Notes under the pieces: generated by a model | The model's input: the letters and a program-made list of their open reading frames with translations, nothing else | What the model was told of the DNA's origin: nothing | Database searches by the model: none | Position numbers and translations under genes: made by a program | Assembly (NCBI RefSeq): GCF_963924675.1 | Contig: NC_089232.1 | Coordinates: forward strand, 33,740,842 to 33,804,841 | Length of the DNA stretch: 64,000 bases | DNA from: Phocoena phocoena | Taxonomy: Eukaryota > Chordata > Mammalia > Artiodactyla > Phocoenidae | Reading direction: 5' to 3' | In this document: positions 57,635-64,000 of the stretch, piece by piece | Layout: each line of letters begins with the position of its first letter | How positions within the stretch are numbered: the stretch's first letter is position 1

Positions 57635-57785
57635 CAAACCTTTTTTTAAAGTATAGTAATCACCTGTGAAGTTTGTCGAAAATGAAAATTGTAAGATTCA
57701 TGTCTTGAGATGTTGGTCCAATAGGTCTGGGGTAAGTCGAATAACTTGCATTTTGATCAGGCACCCCAGAGATTTTGATGCCTTG
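57635..57785. mobile_element. MER5-like hAT-Charlie fossil
   Basis: 'gtaatcacctgtgaagtttg', 'gtccaataggtctggggtaa' and 'ttgcattttgatcaggcacc'-'ccagagatttt' give the palindromic layout of MER5 elements with strong decay. Confidence 0.65.
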
Positions 57786-60700
57786 TCAAACTGGGAAAAG
57801 AATGCTTACAGTCCTTCCTCGACCAAATGGCCCAACGACGTTTTCTGCCCTCTTTCACCCTGCCTCCAAGTGACCAACCTTTCTGGACCCTTTAGGACAC
57901 TAGATATCCCTCCATATCCCCCAATATTAATTCTTATTCCTTTTATTATGAAGGGCAAGTTCACAATCACCTTGGTTTTCTGAGAGTTTTCTTAGCCACT
58001 ATCCCAAGAACTTTAAGGGGCAAACCCTTTCCAAGAGAGTGTTTCGGTTCCTTACATGAAGTTACAAGCTCCCTTAATCAGATAATTAACAGATATTCTA
58101 ATTCAATGAGTAATGGATGTATTGGGATTTTTAACCTCAAAGGCTAATTTCAGTGAGGTTCACTAATATCTGTGACTATATCCTTAGAAACCAAGAATTC
58201 GTTTCATCAGTTTTGTATTCAGTGCATTTTTTGTCAGTATTTACTCCAAGACATAAACAGGTAATATCAGAAACCTAAACTCTCTGCTTAAGATTTTTTA
58301 TGCACTTAGAAAATAATAGCTGTGGCAATTCCCTCCACCCCCTACTGCTTAATGAAGAATTTGGCTCTATGAGTAAAACAATGCAGAACATGGAGTCCAC
58401 CTGCTTCTACCTCTCAGCCAGAGAACTTTCCCTCTATTAAAGTTGAACTACAGAGTTCTCTGTTTCCCAGAATTCAGAGATCACTGGCCCAGCTGTGATA
58501 TGCAGTCTCAAAACACAAAACATCTGGAGAGAAGATATGACTAGTTCATCTTTACTTATTTATGTTTGAAAGCTGAGGCAATGTTTATGGAATAAAGAAT
58601 TTGTTTAAATGAATGTCCGAACATTATGAATTCCTTGTCACACTTTATCTGGCTTCACAACTGATGTAGTGAACCAGAACCTCTCTATACATATACTCAT
58701 AGATATATGCATATACATAGGCATATAGCCATAGAGCTATATAGCCATGTATGCATGTATATATCAAGAGAGAGATTGATTTTCCTCTGTTATGTACTTA
58801 GGGAAATCTCTGAACACATTAAGGTCAGTGTATTCATTTTTCTCAACTCTAAGGGTAGACTGGAAGAATGAGATATGAGTACAACATGAAAGTAGTATTT
58901 TTACAACATCATGGCTATTAAGAACCTCACATTCTTTGAGTGGAATGTACAATTTGAAATTAAAGTCTTAGAACTGAATAATCTTCTTACAAGAAAAAAT
59001 GTTCTCATAACTTTGTTACCCAAAATGCTTTTGACATTCTGTGTAAATAAATTTGGTGCCTTTAATTTAAAAAATTCTTTGGAGGAAAATTATTGTTCTC
59101 TAAACAAATTTCAAGCTTAACTTTTAAACTTATTCTGTATTCACATCTTCTTAAGTATCTAGAATATTTTAATTTTAATTATGGTTGAGTAAATACATAA
59201 ATTTTAGACCAATAATTAGAATGTAACTATAAATAACTAGGCCATCTGTTTAGACTTATATTAATTTATTGTCTAATTAGCTTAAGTAACAACCAGTAAC
59301 CTTTCAATAAATATTTATTAGACACAAAAAAATGCTTTTGAAAGACAATTCACCATTTTTTGTTCAACTTAAAATCATAATTGTGAGGGAAGCTCTGTGC
59401 AGAGCAGTTTGGGATACATATTGATGAAAATATAGAGAACTGTGTTATGTTCCTGGAAAACTGTAGGCAAACAGCTTTGACCAAATTATTGTCTTGACCT
59501 CTCTCAATCTGGTTTATCAAAATAACTGAACATTCTTTGTAAACTGTATTCCTAGCCTCTGAATTAATCATGACTTGTTCAGAGAAATAATCTGCAATCC
59601 TGACTGTCCTGACTGAAATTTGGACCATCAGAAGGCTCAGAGCTTCAGTGCATTTGGTTCCTGGTAGTCTTTGATGTACCTTCCCTCCATGCAACGTTTG
59701 GGTGGTGGGGAGGTTCACTTATTGACCAGCCATTGACTGACTTTGGGCCAGTGAAGTACACAGATGCAAGGGTGGTCTGCAGAGGACCAAATCCTCAGCT
59801 CTCAAAGCCATTCATTCATCAGTGTCAATAGATTATTTCTTGAGAGTCGTATCAAATTTATTTGTATTTCTTTTCATCCAATTAAAAAAATAATTGAAAT
59901 AGTCTTAAGATATGTGTCTTAAAACTTTGATTTAAAAAATGCTAAACTCTATTCCTAAGTTTCATAGATATTTACTTCAGTATCTCACGTGACATCAAGA
60001 GATCCAGTAACCAGTTCCTTTTGTGACTCCTATTTGTGTATCTTTGTTCTCCTGTTTAACTCTAAATTAACATATTTATGAGTATCTGTGTATATGCATG
60101 TGTGCACACGTTTGTGTGAGTTCACAGTGATTACTTTGATGAATGTTAATTTATATCAATTGAGGTGAAATAAAATGAGAAAAATCACATTTTGTTTTCC
60201 CATTGAAAGTTTTATTTTTGGTACTAACTACTGCATATGTTTGTGCATTAATTTATTCTAGGTTTCTGTGTTTTATTTGTCTGAGTGATCTTTGCTACCT
60301 TAGGGTTTAGAACAACATTGCAGGCATTAAACATTTTCATGTTATATAAAGAAATTAATTAGTCAAACAAATGAAAGCTATACCTTATAAGATTATTTGC
60401 ATCTTACAAGTCTAATTTTGCTCAAGGACATTCAAGTTAGGGCAACAATTTGATTTGATTTGATTTATGAATGGCTCTGTATCTACAAATAACAAAAGTT
60501 TGCCTTGACAACTAAAGTGCAAGGACTATTACAAATATTTTAACCTTATATATTCTTTGGCATTTAAGTGCCTTTAACATTATTAAGATACACAGTGTTT
60601 TTATATACATATCTCTACCCCAATTAATTATAACTTTTTAGAATTAGCCCTTAAAAATCTACATGAATAGGAACAAAGTCTTCTATCATTTTATAACTCT

Positions 60701-60879
60701 CACATTGCTTTAGATAATGCCTTACACACAGTTTTTATTAAACGAGTGTGTGTCGAACTTCTCCAGCCATGGTTGGAAAGATCAGTCAATGATTTAGAGA
60801 TTATAGCAAGAGTTCGGTAGATGGTAAAATGCATAATGAAGATAAAAAGTCATTGCACAATAACAATTTCTGCTTCCAG
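57786..60879. other. Unassigned AT-rich sequence, no gene seen
   Basis: Three kilobases without recognised gene, RNA or repeat family. A (TTGAT)n-like micro-repeat lies at 60,450-60,467 and an AT-rich 'atatagcc' tract at 58,680-58,765. The 122-codon minus-strand frame at 59,350-59,718 shows no domain I know. Confidence 0.4.
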
Positions 60880-61389
60880 CAATGGTGGACTAGTTCATCT
60901 TAGTCCAAAACTGCTTATGGCAATAAAAATGCTGGAAAAAAATACTAAAAAAATCTAGCTGAAGACATCAGAGAGATACCAAGGCAGGATAGACTTGCTA
61001 ACATGCAGGAAAGAGTGAATCTCTGAGTTTTTTATGGCTGGGAAGGAACCCTGATTTAAGACTCAAATTTCTGACTATGATAGAGTAACAGAGACTAGAT
61101 TTATCTATCCACCTAAAGCAATCAAAAACTATGAAAATATATAGTACAGTGATTTTCAAGACACTGGATACAGGCAAAAATATCAGTAATCCCTGAGTGA
61201 TGAGAAACAGACAAGGTGAACTCTACAAGTGCCCAACTTCCTGCCTTGAGAGAATTTCCAGTCTGTGGGACAGGAAGGAGAAACAGGCAAATCCTGGTGG
61301 ACTCCCTGAGTTGGGGAAATAGAGCTGAGAGTGTAGGGAGACCAAGGCAGCTAGATTTCAGAGAATAATGGAGAGAAGAAACATGCATA
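60880..61389 (+). mobile_element. Possible 5'UTR of an ancient L1M
   Basis: Sits directly upstream of clear L1M ORF2 sequence and contains purine-rich text such as 'tgctggaaaaaaatactaaa' and 'gaagacatcagagagatacc' as in old L1 leaders. The link is positional, so confidence is low. Confidence 0.4.
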
Positions 61390-62445
61390 AAGAGAGAGCC
61401 ATAAATAAATAAAAATGCATCCCATGTTCTTGAATTGGAAGATGTAATATTGTTAAGATGTCAATAGTACCCCAAATGATCTACAGACTCAGTGCAATCT
61501 CTATCAAAATCCCAACGATGCTTTATGCAGAAATAGAAAATCCATCCTAAAATTCATATGGAGTCTCAAGGAATAGCCAAAATAATCTTGAAAAAGAACA
61601 TAAAACTGGAACTCACACTTTCTCATTTCAAAACTTACTACAAAGCTACAGCAATCAAAACAATGTGGTACTGACATAAAGATAGACATATAGACACACA
61701 GAATAGAATAGAGAGCCCAGAATTAAGTCCTCACAAATAAAAAACCACAGTGAGATAACACTACACACCTAGTATAACTGCAAAAAAGAAAAGAAAAACA
61801 TGCAATACCAAGTGCTGATGAAGTTGTAAAGCCAGGGGGAATTTCATACATAGCTGGTGGAAATATAATATGTATAGGAAAAATGTTCACTATGTACAAA
61901 AGTACAGTATAAAGTGTACTATGGACAAATGTGGCAACTTTTGAAATGAAGTTAGACGTGCATTTATAATTTTACCCAGAATTTTCACTCATAGTTGATT
62001 ACCTTGGAGAAAAAAGTAACTTAGGTTCACAAAAGTACCTGAATGTGAATGCTTAGCTGTAATTGCCAAGAAACTACTCAGATGTCTTTCAACTGGTGAA
62101 TGGATAAAAGCACTGTGGTGCATCCAAACAACTGAATCCTAACTACTTAGCAATAAAATGGAACAAAATGTTGATTCACACAACAGTGGATGAACCTCAA
62201 ATTCACTTTGTTTAGTGAAAGAATTGAGGGCCGAAAGGTTACATATTATGTAATTTGATTTGTTTGGCATTCTGGGAAAGGCAAAACTATAGTGAAATTA
62301 CAAAGCAGTGGTTGCTAGGAGTTAGATGTTGCATAAAGTTGATTACAAAGGAGTAGCTGGAAAAAAGTTAGGGAATAATAAAACTGTTCTATATCATTAT
62401 GGTGGTGGATAAAACTTTATGCGATTATCAAACCCATAGAACTAT
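61390..62445 (+). mobile_element. Ancient L1M: ORF2 C-terminal part and 3'UTR, internally deleted
   Basis: DNA-level match to post-RT ORF2: 'catgttcttgaattggaaga', 'gatctacagactcagtgcaa', 'aaagctacagcaatcaaaac', then a jump to 'accacagtgagataacacta' and 'tacatagctggtggaaatat', and 'caactggtgaatggataaaa'. It ends in an L1M 3'UTR ('caaagcagtggttgctagga', 'atggtggtggataaaacttt'). At least one deletion removes the region between the WYW-HKDRQ equivalent and the C-terminal Cys region. No open frame. Confidence 0.8.
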
Positions 62446-62690
62446 CACACTGTTTTCCAAATGACTGCACCATTTTATGTTCCTACGAGCAGTCTATGAA
62501 GTTTCTGATTTCTCCATATCCTGATCAACACTGGTTATTATCTGACTTCTTTATTATAGCCATCCTAATAAAGTTGTATCTCACTGCGGCTTTGATTTGT
62601 ATTTTCTTGATAACTAACGACGTTGGAAATTTTTTATGTGCTTATTGCCAATTGTACATACATACGAGAGATATGTGTATCTGAGTGACT
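62446..62690 (-). mobile_element. Ancient L1 ORF2 fragment, antisense
   Basis: 'caaatgactgcaccatttta', 'gatttctccatatcctgatc', 'tattatagccatcctaataa' and 'ttgataactaacgacgttgg' are the antisense of the ORF2 C-terminal region, the same region seen antisense at about 8,220-8,400. It abuts the sense L1M head-to-head, so two separate elements meet near 62,445. Confidence 0.8.
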
Positions 62691-63569
62691 AATAATAAAA
62701 CTTACTCTCTTTCCCATAAATATACTGTACCAGCTTCCTATCATGATATTAAAGATCTAGTAAGAAAGAACTAAATATTTATTCTGATTATCACACTCTT
62801 CCAAAGCATTGTTGGAAGACATTTCAAGATTAAAGGATATATAGTGGGAAAACTATACATAAAAGCTTCTAATCACACTAAAGTCTTTACGTGAAGGCAT
62901 AGGGAATGGAGAAAACAATATTGTCAATATTCAGAACTTGTTACATTAAGACGCAAACTGGAAGATATAAACAAATTCAACAATATGGAAAGTATTTATA
63001 TTACTGAAGACACTTTATTCAAATGTTGATCAGTCCCCCTTGAAACAGTATTTATTTACTTAGTTTATCAGTGTATGTGAAGTGGTTGGGATCTCGATTT
63101 TTGTTGAAGTTTGAATAGAACTATTACGCAGACAAAGGTTCACAGAAGTGTGCTTTATGTTGGCTAAAAGCTTATTTGCATATTATGCATTTTCTAGTAA
63201 TGTCTCCTATTGAAAATAGATTCTTGTTTCCTCAAGGCAATATTTAGAAGTCATATCTTCAGCTTTTAATACAAAATCATTAAGCCACTCAAATAATTTA
63301 ATATTTTAAGTCCTCCCATTTCAGACCAAAGGATGGGAGGAGAAACAAATAACACTGAGAAGGGTTATGATCAAATTCTTTTTTCCCCTCAATGTAAATA
63401 AAAAGTCCAAGTCACACAGAGGGAAGTTCTGGTAGAGACATTCTAATATGTGCAGGTCACTCTTTTGACTGACAAAAGGAACAACTAATTCTTCTGAAAA
63501 ATGAAGGCCGGCTTTAAAAAGATCATTTATAACTAAATAAAGATTTAAAACATATACTAAGTGTCTCAT
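62691..63569. other. Unassigned sequence, no gene seen
   Basis: AT-rich, with nothing recognised. Confidence 0.4.
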
Positions 63570-63580
63570 GGGATCAATTT

Positions 63581-63790
63581 TTTTTTTTTTTTTTTTTGCC
63601 ATATCCAGGCCTCTCACTGTTGTGGCCTCTCCCGTTGCGGAGCACAGACTCCGGACGCGCAGGCTCAGCGGCCATGGCTCATGGGCCCAGCCGCTCCGCG
63701 GCATGTGGGATCTTCCCGGACCGGGGCACGAACCCGTGTCCCCTGCATCGGCAGGGGGACTCTCAACTACTGCACCACCAGGGAAGCCCC
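63581..63790 (-). mobile_element. CHR-type SINE, antisense
   Basis: T-run, then 'gccatatccaggcctctcac' to 'ccaccagggaagcccc' on the plus strand. Perfect target duplication 'gggatcaattt' (63,570-63,580 and 63,791-63,801). The usual 'gcggtacgcgggcc' next to the tail is altered to 'gccatatccaggcc', a change private to this copy in the window. Confidence 0.96.
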
Positions 63791-63801
63791 GGGATCAATT
63801 T

Positions 63802-64000
63802 CTTTTTTAAAGGAAAAGCAGGTAGAAGATTTTTTTGAAGGTTACAAGTAAAGCAGTAGGATGTTTCCAAGAACTGCCATAACAAACGCTTAAAATCACT
63901 ATTTGGAGTTAGAAGAAGCATACCCTAAAAAGTTACACAATGCCTTATGGCTATCTTTGGGTTGGAAACTTTTATGTTTCTGAGTGTATATTGCAGGCAA
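63802..64000. other. Unassigned sequence to the window end
   Basis: Nothing recognised. Confidence 0.4.

Noticed and set aside
58680..58765. AT-rich 'atatagcc' repeats as a hairpin RNA
   Set aside because: Low-complexity TA/CATA text; pairing is short and broken.
59350..59718. 122-codon minus-strand frame as a gene
   Set aside because: No domain, splice site or family resemblance; single-frame openness of this length occurs by chance in 64 kb.
61504..61689. Minus-strand 61-codon frame
   Set aside because: Shadow of sense L1M ORF2 remnant.

Overview
The window is mammalian nuclear DNA with no recognisable host protein-coding gene, and everything in it fits a cetacean. The main evidence is ten tRNA-derived SINEs. 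Eight are one ~190-nt type (start 'gggcttccctggtggcgcag', end 'gcccgcgtaccgc' plus A tail), which I recognise as the CHR group of cetaceans, hippos and ruminants. The L1 tails are artiodactyl-type, and I saw no BovB, Bov-A2 or ART2A repeat of the kind that fills ruminant DNA. The species assignment is inferred from repeats only. The window is probably intergenic or intronic.

Layout. 1-6.2 kb: mostly unassigned AT-rich sequence with AC and GA microsatellites and two L1 tail fragments. 6.2-11.4 kb: an old antisense L1 split by a 1.27-kb mariner DNA transposon and internally deleted between ORF2 and its 5'UTR. 11.4-19.9 kb: unassigned DNA with L1 tails, an L2 end, a MER5 fossil and two SINEs. 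19,966-27,697: a full-length plus-strand L1 with a 12-bp target-site duplication. It has a GC-rich 5'UTR that carries a SINE and a ~269-bp tandem duplication, a frameshifted ORF1, and an ORF2 with two frameshifts and one nonsense codon. 27.7-36.9 kb: unassigned DNA with MIRs, an L2 end, an antisense MaLR LTR, a DNA-transposon fossil, a ~60-bp-arm inverted repeat and a compact hairpin/tandem-repeat cluster. 36.9-40.2 kb: two SINEs and a 5'-truncated L1. 42.8-47.4 kb: one ancient L1M, RT domain deleted, with three younger insertions nested in it. 47.4-54 kb: a decayed half tRNA-Ser, a MIR split by a SINE, another MIR, an L1 tail and a SINE. 54-64 kb: L2-like and L1M fossils, one weak candidate exon, a MER5 and a terminal SINE.

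Nothing here works together as a pathway. The biology is retrotransposition: L1 ORF2 protein supplies the endonuclease and reverse transcriptase that inserted both the L1 copies and, in trans, the SINEs. Nesting gives a relative age order: L1M, L2, MIR and MER fossils are oldest, then older L1s and mariner, then the full-length L1 and CHR SINEs. I found no evidence of a new biological system. The most interesting leads are structural: the duplicated L1 5'UTR, two hairpin loci, the tRNA-Ser half, and one unproven exon-like open frame.
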